Source: Chitinophagaceae bacterium UBA2375 (GTDB taxonomy: Bacteria > Bacteroidota > Bacteroidia > Chitinophagales > Chitinophagaceae). Taken from it: a stretch of 10,416 bases of DNA. The translations under genes and the position numbers were made by a program. The notes under the pieces are model-generated. The model saw nothing but the letters and a program-made list of their open reading frames with translations. It was not told where the DNA came from and ran no database searches. Positions 1 through 6,356 of this stretch are shown one piece after another; the stretch's first letter is position 1, and the number at the start of each line of letters is the position of its first letter. The stretch lies in contig DDTB01000009.1 of the NCBI GenBank assembly GCA_002343985.1, positions 1 to 10,416 on the forward strand. Direction: 5' to 3'.

Positions 1-22
1 ACTTTTTTGCCGTCAAAAAAGT
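1..22. repeat. AT-rich perfect inverted repeat (possible end of an upstream terminator)
   Basis: The first 22 bases form a perfect 9-bp stem (ACTTTTTTG pairing with CAAAAAAGT) around a four-base CCGT loop. The hairpin has long T and A runs and no GC-rich stem inside the window, so it may be the edge of a bidirectional terminator of a gene upstream, or part of the repeat cluster that begins about 20 bases later. The window starts here, so the outer part cannot be seen. Confidence 0.5.
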
Positions 23-40
23 AATATAAGAATCACATCT

Positions 41-104
41 GCCGCAAGTGTTCCGAAGGATCACTTGTGTCCATCAAATCCGCCCGGTTTGTAACTGGGT
101 TTAA
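41..104 (+). repeat. Dispersed two-hairpin repeat, copy 1
   Basis: This is one of three related copies in the window (others at 2675 and 10358), all in the same orientation. The first hairpin has arms CAAGTG (45-50) and CACTTG (62-67), an inner TCC/GGA pairing and a GAA loop. It extends outward through a G-T wobble and a C-G pair. A linker resembling CCATCAAATCCG follows. The second hairpin is CCCGGTT (83-89), loop TGT, AACTGGG (93-99). Differences from the other copies mostly keep the pairing. It lies upstream of the helicase gene, so it probably follows the 3' end of a gene outside the window. It resembles a REP-like or structured intergenic element; no family name is assigned. Confidence 0.75.
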
Positions 105-154
105 TGACACAACTCCTTTTCCAACTTACTGGCTGCCTGTTTGTATTTTAGCTG

Positions 155-2674
155 ATGCATCGGCGAAATCATCCATCCTGGAAAAAAACAACAGGTTACC
201 GGTTGGTAAACGACTGGCTCAAGGCCAATGGACGGGAACCATTCAGCTACCAGGAAGACTGCTGGGAAAAAATCGGGTTGGGGAAATCCGGACTGGTGAA
301 CGCCCCTACCGGCTTTGGTAAAACCTATTCCGTACTCCTCGGGGCCCTGGTTGCATACATCAATGCCCATCCGGATGAATATGCGAAACGAAGTAAAATT
401 GGACTTCAATTGATTTGGGTGACACCGCTCCGTGCATTAGCCAAAGACATTGCCCGTGCCATTGATGAAGTGCTTACCGGCCTCAACCTACCCTGGAAAA
501 CCGCCATCCGAAATGGCGATACACCAACTGCCGAAAGGGAAAAACAAAAAAAACATCCACCAGAAATTTTAGTCACCACACCTGAAAGCCTACATCTCCT
601 GCTCGCCCAAAAAAACTATGCGGCCTTTTTTGAAAACCTGCAGGTGGTTGTGGTGGATGAATGGCACGAATTACTGGGCAGTAAAAGGGGCGTACTCGTG
701 GAGCTGGCCATAGCCAGGCTCGCGGCCATGAGGTTTTTGAATCATAACAAAGCCTCAAACAAACTATGCGTCTGGGGCCTCTCCGCCACCATCGGCAATT
801 TAGATGAAGCGCTGCTTGTACTGACCGCACCTATATTTAATTATACTCAGCAACCAGGAGAACTGGTCAGGTCAGGCGGACGAAAAAATATTGAAGTTTC
901 GTCCATCATTCCCGTTCCGCTCGACACATATCCATGGGCCGGGCACCTCGGGCTAAAATTGGCCGACCATGTGTTGCCGGTGATCAACGAACATCAAAGC
1001 ACACTCATCTTCATCAACACCCGCGGCATGAGTGAGCGATGGTACCAGCACTTGCTCAATATCGCCCCCGACCTCGCAGGCATTCTCGCATTGCACCATG
1101 GCAGCATCGACCAACCCATACGCATTTGGGTGGAAGAAGCCCTGCATGAGGGCAAACTGAAAGCCGTGGTCTGTACCGCCAGCCTCGACCTGGGTGTTGA
1201 CTTCAGGCCGGTGGAAGCGGTCATACAGGTTGGATCGCCCAAAGCCGTATCCCGATTTTTGCAAAGGGCCGGCCGCAGCGGACACCAGCCCGGTGCTACC
1301 AGCCGGATCATTTTCCTGCCCACCCATTCACTCGAACTCATGGAAGTGGCAGCACTCCGCGAAGCCATCCGCGATGATGTCATGGAAAGCCGCGTGCCGC
1401 TGACACTTTGTTTCGATGTGCTCATACAATTCCTGTGCACACTCGCGGTATCCGATGGCTTCATCCCGTCTGAACTGCTCCCGCAAATCCGCTCCACCCA
1501 TTGTTTTGCGGAGATGACGGAGGAAGAATGGAATGACGTGCTCCTCTTCATCCGCGATGGCGGCAAAGCCTTGCAGCAGTATGATGATTATAAGAAAGTG
1601 GAAATCGAAGAAGGGCGCTACCGCATCCGCAACAGGCGCATGGCCATGCGGCACAGGTTATCCATTGGCGCCATTGTGAGCGATGCGCAACTGAAAGTGA
1701 AAATGCTGAACGGGGGTTTTGTTGGCGTGATAGAGGAATGGTTCATATCGAGGCTGAACCCGGGTGATGTGTTTACGCTCGCGGGCCGCAACCTCGAATT
1801 TATCCGCATCAAAGACATGACCGTACAAGTGAAAAAAAGCGACTCGGATAAATCGATTGTACCCAGTTGGATGGGCGGGCGGATGCCATTATCGGCCAAC
1901 CTGGGCAGGCTCCTTCGCAAGAAACTAAACGACCTAACGACCATGGATACACGAGAATGGGAAGATGAGCCTGAACTCAGCGCGCTCATCCCCTTATTCG
2001 ATTTGCAAAGGGAATTATCCTACCTGCCCGGACAGGATGAATTGCTGATTGAACTGATCCGGACAAAAGACGGGTACCATTTATTTGCATACCCTTTCGA
2101 AGGCCGTCTGGTGCATGAAGCCATGGCAATGATCCTCGCATACAGGCTGAGCCGCATCAAACCCATTACCTTTAGTATAGCCATGAACGATATGGGTTTT
2201 GAATTACTGAGCGACCAGCCGATTCCCATTGATGATACAAATGCCAAAACGCTGTTCTCGGCCGATCATTTATATGAAGATATCCAGCGTAGCGTGAATG
2301 CCACAGAAATGGCGAGGCGTAAGTTCAGGGATATCGCGGTGATTGGAGGACTGCTGTTCCAGGGCATGCCGGGCGAACCGGTGAAACAAAGGCACCTGCA
2401 GTCATCCGCTTCGCTTTTGTTCCAGGTTTTTTCGGAGTACGAACCCGACAACCTGTTACTCCGGCAGGCTTACCGCGAAGTGATGGAAGACCAGATGGAA
2501 GAAGCCCGCCTGCGCGACATGCTGCAACGCGTAGCAAAGGGTCGCATCATCATAACAAAGCCCGGCAAACTCACACCCTTCTGCTTCCCCATCAAAGTAG
2601 ACAGCCTCAGCCGCGAAACCCTCAGTTCAGAAACCATGGAAGACCGGGTGAAGCGGATGCTGTATGATCTTTAA
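155..2674 (+). CDS. Ligase-associated DNA damage response DEXH-box helicase (Lhr-type)
   Basis: An 839-residue superfamily 2 helicase of the Lhr-core type, expected to use ATP to translocate on and unwind nucleic acid in the cytoplasm during DNA repair. Visible motifs in order are a Q-like element (FSYQEDCW, about 30-37), Walker A APTGFGKT (50-57), VTPLRALAKD (about 89-98), GDT (121-123), TTPESL (141-146), the DEWH box (168-171), GLSATIGN (208-215), LIFINTR (284-290), ASLDLGVDF (342-350) and QRAGRSGHQPG (370-380). About 450 further residues match the winged-helix and C-terminal part of Lhr-core proteins, and the total length suits the ligase-associated subfamily. An in-frame TAG at 149-151 leaves ATG 155 as the first start. 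There is no Shine-Dalgarno, as is usual in Bacteroidota. The same module's PdeM gene lies about 0.9 kb downstream, but the ligase and exonuclease partners are not in the window. A repeat begins directly after the stop. Confidence 0.93.
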   Translation: MHRRNHPSWKKTTGYRLVNDWLKANGREPFSYQEDCWEKIGLGKSGLVNAPTGFGKTYSVLLGALVAYINAHPDEYAKRSKIGLQLIWVTPLRALAKDIARAIDEVLTGLNLPWKTAIRNGDTPTAEREKQKKHPPEILVTTPESLHLLLAQKNYAAFFENLQVVVVDEWHELLGSKRGVLVELAIARLAAMRFLNHNKASNKLCVWGLSATIGNLDEALLVLTAPIFNYTQQPGELVRSGGRKNIEVSSIIPVPLDTYPWAGHLGLKLADHVLPVINEHQSTLIFINTRGMSERWYQHLLNIAPDLAGILALHHGSIDQPIRIWVEEALHEGKLKAVVCTASLDLGVDFRPVEAVIQVGSPKAVSRFLQRAGRSGHQPGATSRIIFLPTHSLELMEVAALREAIRDDVMESRVPLTLCFDVLIQFLCTLAVSDGFIPSELLPQIRSTHCFAEMTEEEWNDVLLFIRDGGKALQQYDDYKKVEIEEGRYRIRNRRMAMRHRLSIGAIVSDAQLKVKMLNGGFVGVIEEWFISRLNPGDVFTLAGRNLEFIRIKDMTVQVKKSDSDKSIVPSWMGGRMPLSANLGRLLRKKLNDLTTMDTREWEDEPELSALIPLFDLQRELSYLPGQDELLIELIRTKDGYHLFAYPFEGRLVHEAMAMILAYRLSRIKPITFSIAMNDMGFELLSDQPIPIDDTNAKTLFSADHLYEDIQRSVNATEMARRKFRDIAVIGGLLFQGMPGEPVKQRHLQSSASLLFQVFSEYEPDNLLLRQAYREVMEDQMEEARLRDMLQRVAKGRIIITKPGKLTPFCFPIKVDSLSRETLSSETMEDRVKRMLYDL

Positions 2675-2769
2675 CCTGGCTCAAGTGTTCGGCGCAGCCG
2701 GCTTCGCTTCGGTTCGTGGCACACGAACCGTTCGCCTACCAAATCCGTCCAGTTTGCAACTGGGCATTA
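2675..2769 (+). repeat. Dispersed two-hairpin repeat, copy 2 (expanded)
   Basis: The copy begins at the base after the helicase stop codon with CCTGGCTCAAGTGTTCGGCG, which closely matches copy 3. A short CGGC-GCA-GCCG hairpin follows. In place of the expected CACTTG arm there is an inserted or duplicated segment containing a perfect 9-bp hairpin (CGGTTCGTG 2710-2718, loop GCA, CACGAACCG 2722-2730). The tail returns to consensus (CCTACCAAATCCG), and the second hairpin is GTCCAGTT (2747-2754), loop TGC, AACTGGGC (2758-2765). Relative to copy 1 a G-T pair in this stem has become A-T, so pairing is maintained. Confidence 0.75.
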
Positions 2770-2812
2770 CCATAGCATATCTTGAGGAATTCTTCCAATG
2801 CTTCACTTCTGC

Positions 2813-2843
2813 CCAAAAAAAAGCCCAGCTTCTAACCGGGCTT
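2813..2843 (-). terminator. Rho-independent terminator of the membrane protein gene
   Basis: Read on the minus strand, AAGCCCGG and CTGGGCTT form an 8-bp stem with one G-T pair around a seven-base loop (2821-2843). A run of eight T begins within the last two bases of the stem (2815-2822). It lies about 60 bases past the stop of the minus-strand membrane protein, where its terminator would be expected. Confidence 0.8.
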
Positions 2844-2904
2844 GATGACTACAATAAAAACAGATCATGACAATCTGCCGATAATATTTACCAATTTTAA
2901 AAAA

Positions 2905-3414
2905 TTAATAAACCAGGTCCTTTTTATAAACGGTATATAAAATAATAAATATCACAGGAAAAACGATACTAAGTAATCCCAATCCCGAAAAAGCCGCGGC
3001 TCCGGCAAACATCAATACGGCAATCAAAGGCAATACCTCGCCCACCAGCCAGATGATATAACCTTGTTTCTTCAACTTCCTCATCTCCATCGCGCCATAC
3101 AAACAAAGCGCCGCACCCAAAATGGTAATAATCATAATGGGCATTTTATTCTCCGCCATCTTTTTGGTCACTTCCAGCATCCTCTCATTCATCATGCCCT
3201 TAATCCATCCCGGCGCATCAGCCAATGCAGGGTCAGCCATTGCTTTCTTCAGCTCTTCATAATTTTTCTGCGCGGTTGAATAGGTGTAACCCGCACTAAG
3301 CAATGAGAGGATGCTGCCAATGATCGTGAGGATCGTCAACACTTTCAAACCACCGCTTAACTTCGGTTTACCTTCCCCGGCAAAGCCAAGGACATCTTTG
3401 TTGAAATCTGCCAT
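2905..3414 (-). CDS. Small four-helix integral membrane protein, unrecognised family
   Basis: A 169-residue protein I cannot place in a named family. It has a short polar N-terminus (MADFNKDVLGF...), a hydrophobic segment at about 22-45, a charged loop of about 45 residues rich in Lys, Glu and Met (about 46-90), a second helix at about 91-110, a basic turn (MRKLKKQG), and two closely spaced helices at about 119-137 and 139-161, ending in YKKDLVY. There is no cleavable signal peptide, so it probably sits in the inner membrane. ATG at 3412-3414 is chosen because a consensus Bacteroidota promoter lies just upstream, and a longer reading would run back through that promoter. It is monocistronic, with its own promoter and terminator, and sits between two plus-strand genes of the DNA-damage module. 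Nothing in it suggests a role in that module. Confidence 0.75.
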   Translation of the reverse strand: MADFNKDVLGFAGEGKPKLSGGLKVLTILTIIGSILSLLSAGYTYSTAQKNYEELKKAMADPALADAPGWIKGMMNERMLEVTKKMAENKMPIMIITILGAALCLYGAMEMRKLKKQGYIIWLVGEVLPLIAVLMFAGAAAFSGLGLLSIVFPVIFIILYTVYKKDLVY

Positions 3415-3437
3415 AATATGATTTTTTTGATGTTGTT

Positions 3438-3468
3438 CAAACATAGCAACTTTGCAGTATAAAACAAA
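3438..3468 (-). promoter_or_regulatory. Bacteroidota-type promoter (-33/-7) of the membrane protein gene
   Basis: On the minus strand TTTG (3465-3468) is followed after 19 bases by TATGTTTG (3438-3445). This fits the consensus TTTG-N19-TAnnTTTG exactly. The predicted transcription start lies about 15-20 bases upstream of the ATG at 3414. Confidence 0.75.
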
Positions 3469-3532
3469 AAATAAAGCGCCGGCCGGCAATGGGTTTGTAC
3501 CGACGGCAGGCCATGCATCAAAAATACTACTT

Positions 3533-4192
3533 GTGCTCAACCATACCCTTCTTGATCAACACCTCATACTCACTACAGAACGCAGCATTTTCTGGGAAGA
3601 AGAAAAAGCATTGATCCTGTCTGACCTGCACCTGGGCAAAACCGGTCATTTCAGGAAGAGCGGGATTGCCGTTCCGGGCAAAGTGAACAGCAATGACCTG
3701 CACCGGCTCTTCAGCCAGATACAATTTTTCAAACCGGAAAAACTCATCATCGTAGGCGATCTTTTCCACAGTTCTGAAAACAAGCAACTCCTGCTATTCA
3801 AAAAATGGCGGGATGACCACAGGCACACCGATTTCATCCTGGTCAGGGGTAACCACGATATATTACCCGACAGTTGGTTTCAGCAATCCGGTATTAACAT
3901 ACGTACTGGTAAATTTGACCTGGGCCCATTTTCGTTTATACATGACCGTGATGACCTTGAGTCAACAGGAGAAAAATATGTATTCAGCGGGCATATCCAT
4001 CCTTCAGTAATGATCAGCGGGAAAGGCCGGCAATCGCTGAGGCTGCCCTGTTTCCTTTTCAGGCCAAAGGAAGCCATACTGCCCGCATTTGGTTCATTCA
4101 CCGGGAGCTATACCCTCGAACCAACAAAAAAGGATTCCGTATTCCTGATCACAGAATCGGAGATCATCAAAATGCCGGCGGGGAAGAATTAA
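3533..4192 (+). CDS. pdeM: Ligase-associated DNA damage response endonuclease PdeM (metallophosphoesterase)
   Basis: A calcineurin-like metallophosphoesterase of the type found with the ligase-associated DNA repair helicase, expected to be a two-metal phosphodiesterase or nuclease acting on damaged DNA ends. From the GTG start it has 219 residues, typical of the family. The full metal-ligand set is visible: DLH (31-33) within SDLHLGKTGHFRKSGIAVP, GDLFH (75-79), GNHD (106-109), H137 and GHIH (153-156). The start is uncertain because no in-frame ATG precedes the conserved region. GTG 3533 gives a family-like N-terminus just before HTLLDQHLILTTERSIFWEEEKAL. TTG 3452 would add 27 low-complexity residues and overlap the divergent promoter. 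An out-of-frame ATG lies at 3513. The stop is 14 bases from the convergent antitoxin gene. Confidence 0.88.
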   Translation: MLNHTLLDQHLILTTERSIFWEEEKALILSDLHLGKTGHFRKSGIAVPGKVNSNDLHRLFSQIQFFKPEKLIIVGDLFHSSENKQLLLFKKWRDDHRHTDFILVRGNHDILPDSWFQQSGINIRTGKFDLGPFSFIHDRDDLESTGEKYVFSGHIHPSVMISGKGRQSLRLPCFLFRPKEAILPAFGSFTGSYTLEPTKKDSVFLITESEIIKMPAGKN

Positions 4193-4206
4193 TATGGGAT
4201 CTAACA

Positions 4207-4518
4207 TCAGCGAACCCTTAGTTCAATCCTCTTTCCAAGTCCAAACTCAAGCAACCTGAAGAGCGTTGATAATTGGATATCACTGTGCCCGTTTTCAATC
4301 CTTGAAATAAAACTTTTTTTTGCCCCAATCTTTTCAGCCAGTTGCTCCTGTGTCATTTTTGCAAGTCGCCTTTCTTCTTTAATCAGCTCTCCAATCAGAA
4401 ATGCTTTTGCTTTTATTTCAAATTCAGTCCTTTTCTTTGTACCTCTTTTTCCATATTGCTTTGTCAGGTGTTCTTCAAAACTGATAATATTTTTTTTAGT
4501 GGTAGGCATAATTTTCAT
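4207..4518 (-). CDS. XRE-family HTH antitoxin (HigA-like)
   Basis: A 103-residue protein with a C-terminal helix-turn-helix of the XRE/HTH_3 type (about 44-98). It includes the recognisable core MTQEQLAEKIGAKKSFISRIENGHSDIQLSTLFRLLEFG, given here only to mark the fold; the key pieces are TQEQLA, the turn IGAKKS and ISRIENG. The basic N-terminal 40 residues probably contact the toxin. It is the second gene of a toxin-first operon, and its ATG overlaps the toxin stop as ATGA, so translation is probably coupled. By analogy with HigA it would neutralise the toxin and repress the shared promoter. The region is clearly AT-richer than its neighbours, consistent with acquisition by transfer. Confidence 0.88.
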   Translation of the reverse strand: MKIMPTTKKNIISFEEHLTKQYGKRGTKKRTEFEIKAKAFLIGELIKEERRLAKMTQEQLAEKIGAKKSFISRIENGHSDIQLSTLFRLLEFGLGKRIELRVR

Positions 4519-4856
4519 CTTTTGGTATTGAAATACTCATGCATGAGGCGAAGGGCTAATGTTATTTCAAATCTTGGGGTCTTCTGTGATTTTTTTTGAA
4601 ATCCATTCAATAAAACAACTATTTTTCCTTCATCAAAACAACAAAACACCCTGAAAATATTCTTACCGACTTCAATTCTTATCTCATATAACCCTTTCGC
4701 AGATGCTACGTGTTTCAGGAATTTCTCCGGCACACGGTCTGCATGGGTCAACAAAAAGAGAACAAAATCAATTTTCTCCTTTACCCTTGCATGCTGTTTT
4801 GAAAAAAAATCCTCAAAATAATTTATGTAAAATACCAACTCTCTTACCTGCTTCAT
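4515..4856 (-). CDS. RelE/HigB-superfamily toxin (Gp49-like)
   Basis: A 113-residue protein of the RelE/ParE superfamily, closest in pattern to HigB or phage Gp49-like toxins, which are ribosome-dependent mRNA interferases. Two N-terminal helices (about 12-40) precede the beta-sheet core GLYEIRIEVGKNIFRVFCCF (55-74), KIVVLLNGFQKKSQKTP (78-94) and a C-terminal helix. The pattern LYE-(I/L)R...FRV...vLLhgF.KK.qKTP is typical. ATG 4856 is preferred over a TTG six codons upstream, because the predicted transcription start lies only about 25 bases before it. The ATGA overlap with the HTH gene and the toxin-first order fit the HigBA arrangement. Whether the toxin is active cannot be judged from sequence. 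Confidence 0.88.
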   Translation of the reverse strand: MKQVRELVFYINYFEDFFSKQHARVKEKIDFVLFLLTHADRVPEKFLKHVASAKGLYEIRIEVGKNIFRVFCCFDEGKIVVLLNGFQKKSQKTPRFEITLALRLMHEYFNTKR

Positions 4857-4888
4857 ATACACCACATTTGTCAATCAATCCTCAAAAT

Positions 4889-4920
4889 CAAAGTTAACTT
4901 AAAATGGAACTAACTGCAAA
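4889..4920 (-). promoter_or_regulatory. Promoter of the toxin-antitoxin operon with overlapping palindrome
   Basis: On the minus strand TTTG (4917-4920) is followed after 20 bases by TAACTTTG (4889-4896), a full match to the Bacteroidota -33/-7 consensus. A perfect 10-bp palindrome AAGTTAACTT (4891-4900) overlaps the -7 element. That is where an autoregulating HTH antitoxin would be expected to bind. The promoter match is direct; the operator role is inference. Confidence 0.68.
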
Positions 4921-4930
4921 TAATATGTCA

Positions 4931-4951
4931 TAAATTCTTTTCAGGAATTTA
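4931..4951. repeat. AT-rich inverted repeat between proline dehydrogenase and toxin genes
   Basis: TAAATTC and GAATTTA form a perfect 7-bp stem with a seven-base loop. It lies about 35 bases past the stop of the proline dehydrogenase gene and upstream of the toxin promoter. There is no clear T tract, so a terminator role is only possible. Confidence 0.35.
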
Positions 4952-4984
4952 ACATAGTTTCATACAACTTTTGCAAAATAAATT

Positions 4985-6226
4985 TTACCCCGCCTGCCCT
5001 TTTCGCCTCCTCAGTTCCTTCTCTATCAAACCGAGTTCCCGCCCGGTTTGCCCGGCAACGGAACTGTTCTCCTGCGCACGCCGCATCAGGTAGGGCACCA
5101 CATCGCGGATGGGGCCAAAAGGCAGGTACTTACTCACTGAAAAGCCGCTGTTGGCCAGGTTAAAAGTGATGTTATCGCTCATGCCATATAACTGGGAAAA
5201 ATGTACATGCGGGTGATCAGGGGCGATATTCGCCTGCTCCATGAGCTGGGTTGTGTAGAGGTTGCTGTATTCATTATGTGAAGCCACGATCAGGGCGATA
5301 CGGTTGATATCATTCATGCAAAATTGCAATGCCGCATTGTAATCGGCATCACAGGTTTCCTTATCCGGTTGTATCGGTGATGGATAACCCAGGTCTGATG
5401 CCCGCTGCCTTTCTTTTTCCATATACGCGCCGCGCACCAGTTTCGCACCCAGGATAAATCCCCTTTGTGTGGCGGCTTCATGACATTCCTGTAAAAATGC
5501 CAGCCTGTCGTGCCTGTATAACTGGTACGTATTATATATATAACATTTTTCCTTATTCACCGAATCCATCATCAGCAAAGTGATCGCGTCAACAGGATCC
5601 TGGATCCATGTTTCCTCCGCATCTACCAGCACGCCAATATTCTTTGACACCGCTTCCCCGCAAATCTTTTCAAGCCTTGCTACCGTGCGTTTCCATTCAG
5701 ATTGTTCATCAGGCGTCAAAGCCTCCAGGGCCGATTGGTAGCGTTTGATCAATGTACCACTGCGCTGGTGCATCAGCGAATCAATTTTCTCCATCAAACC
5801 AAACCGGGCAATGCCGGTGATCTTGATACTCATAAAAGGAATATTCGCTTGCGACGACGCGTACTGTATCACCCGGATAAACTCATCCGTAGCATGGTCG
5901 AATGCGGCTTCACCCTGTCCGCCCTCCACACCGTAATCCAATATCACCTGCACATGGTATTGCTCCAGCTTATCGGCAACCTTCGCCGTTTCTTCCAATG
6001 TTTCACCACCAACAAACTGGCTGAAAATGGTTTGACGGATCAGCGATTTGGTAAAGGGTATCCTGAAACGGATGGCCATCGGCATCAGGGTTAATCCAAG
6101 GTTGAGCAGGAATGAACTGCCCATGGTCTTAAATAAAAAATGGGCTTTTTTTAATTCTCCGTCGGTTTTATAGGCAAATGCGTATTGGGTGTTATCAAAA
6201 GAAATTTTGGTTGGCAGGCTGTTCAT
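4985..6226 (-). CDS. Proline dehydrogenase (monofunctional PRODH)
   Basis: A 413-residue FAD enzyme that oxidises L-proline to pyrroline-5-carboxylate, the first step of proline breakdown to glutamate, passing electrons to the quinone pool at the membrane. The (beta/alpha)8 PRODH barrel spans roughly residues 75-395. Visible motifs are LVDAEETW (200-207), YNTYQLYR (231-238), GAKLVRGAYMEKER (260-273), ASHNEYS (315-321), QLYGMSD (345-351), YLPFGP (367-372) and RRAQENSSV (382-390); the two arginines of the last are the family's substrate carboxylate binders. There is no P5C dehydrogenase or DNA-binding part, so it is not a PutA fusion. ATG 6226 is chosen over a TTG 12 codons upstream, giving MNSLPTKISFDNTQYAF, a start usual for Bacteroidota homologues. 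It follows the SDR gene on the same strand after 130 bases. Confidence 0.94.
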   Translation of the reverse strand: MNSLPTKISFDNTQYAFAYKTDGELKKAHFLFKTMGSSFLLNLGLTLMPMAIRFRIPFTKSLIRQTIFSQFVGGETLEETAKVADKLEQYHVQVILDYGVEGGQGEAAFDHATDEFIRVIQYASSQANIPFMSIKITGIARFGLMEKIDSLMHQRSGTLIKRYQSALEALTPDEQSEWKRTVARLEKICGEAVSKNIGVLVDAEETWIQDPVDAITLLMMDSVNKEKCYIYNTYQLYRHDRLAFLQECHEAATQRGFILGAKLVRGAYMEKERQRASDLGYPSPIQPDKETCDADYNAALQFCMNDINRIALIVASHNEYSNLYTTQLMEQANIAPDHPHVHFSQLYGMSDNITFNLANSGFSVSKYLPFGPIRDVVPYLMRRAQENSSVAGQTGRELGLIEKELRRRKGQAG

Positions 6227-6293
6227 GTATGTATTTTTGGCAGGCTCGTTCAACAGGCCCAACAGGTGGTATTATAGAACTACCAGTCAGGCA

Positions 6294-6327
6294 TACACGG
6301 AGTTGTCCGTGTACGGAAACAAAAATA
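6294..6327 (-). promoter_or_regulatory. Inverted repeat and -7-like box upstream of proline dehydrogenase
   Basis: A perfect 8-bp inverted repeat (TACACGGA 6294-6301, TCCGTGTA 6306-6313, four-base spacer) lies between the SDR stop and the proline dehydrogenase start. On the minus strand TATTTTTG (6320-6327) matches the -7 consensus and sits six bases upstream of the repeat, but no convincing -33 TTTG is seen at the right distance. The repeat could be an operator near the transcription start or a 5' leader hairpin. No T tract follows, so it is not a standard terminator of the SDR gene. Confidence 0.45.
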
Positions 6328-6356
6328 CTAACATTCGGCACATAGCCCGCATTTCG

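Noticed and set aside
67..321. An 84-residue open frame overlapping the repeat and the helicase start
   Set aside because: It is read through repeat copy 1 and then out of frame across the helicase N-terminus. The helicase frame has strong family motifs and this one has none.
953..1566. Long minus-strand open frames of 124 and 190 residues inside the helicase
   Set aside because: They lie antisense to the conserved helicase motifs IV-VI and have low-complexity, Ser/Met/Arg-rich shadow composition.
2664..2870. A 68-residue open frame after the helicase
   Set aside because: It consists mostly of repeat copy 2 and the minus-strand terminator read as protein. There is no family pattern and no promoter.
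3415..3540. A 42-residue N-terminal extension of the membrane protein
   Set aside because: It would be encoded by the promoter region itself. A full-consensus -33/-7 pair and an internal ATG support the shorter protein.
4985..6226. A PutA bifunctional enzyme
   Set aside because: The protein is 413 residues and ends right after the PRODH motif RRAQENSSV. There is no aldehyde dehydrogenase part and no adjacent gene for one.
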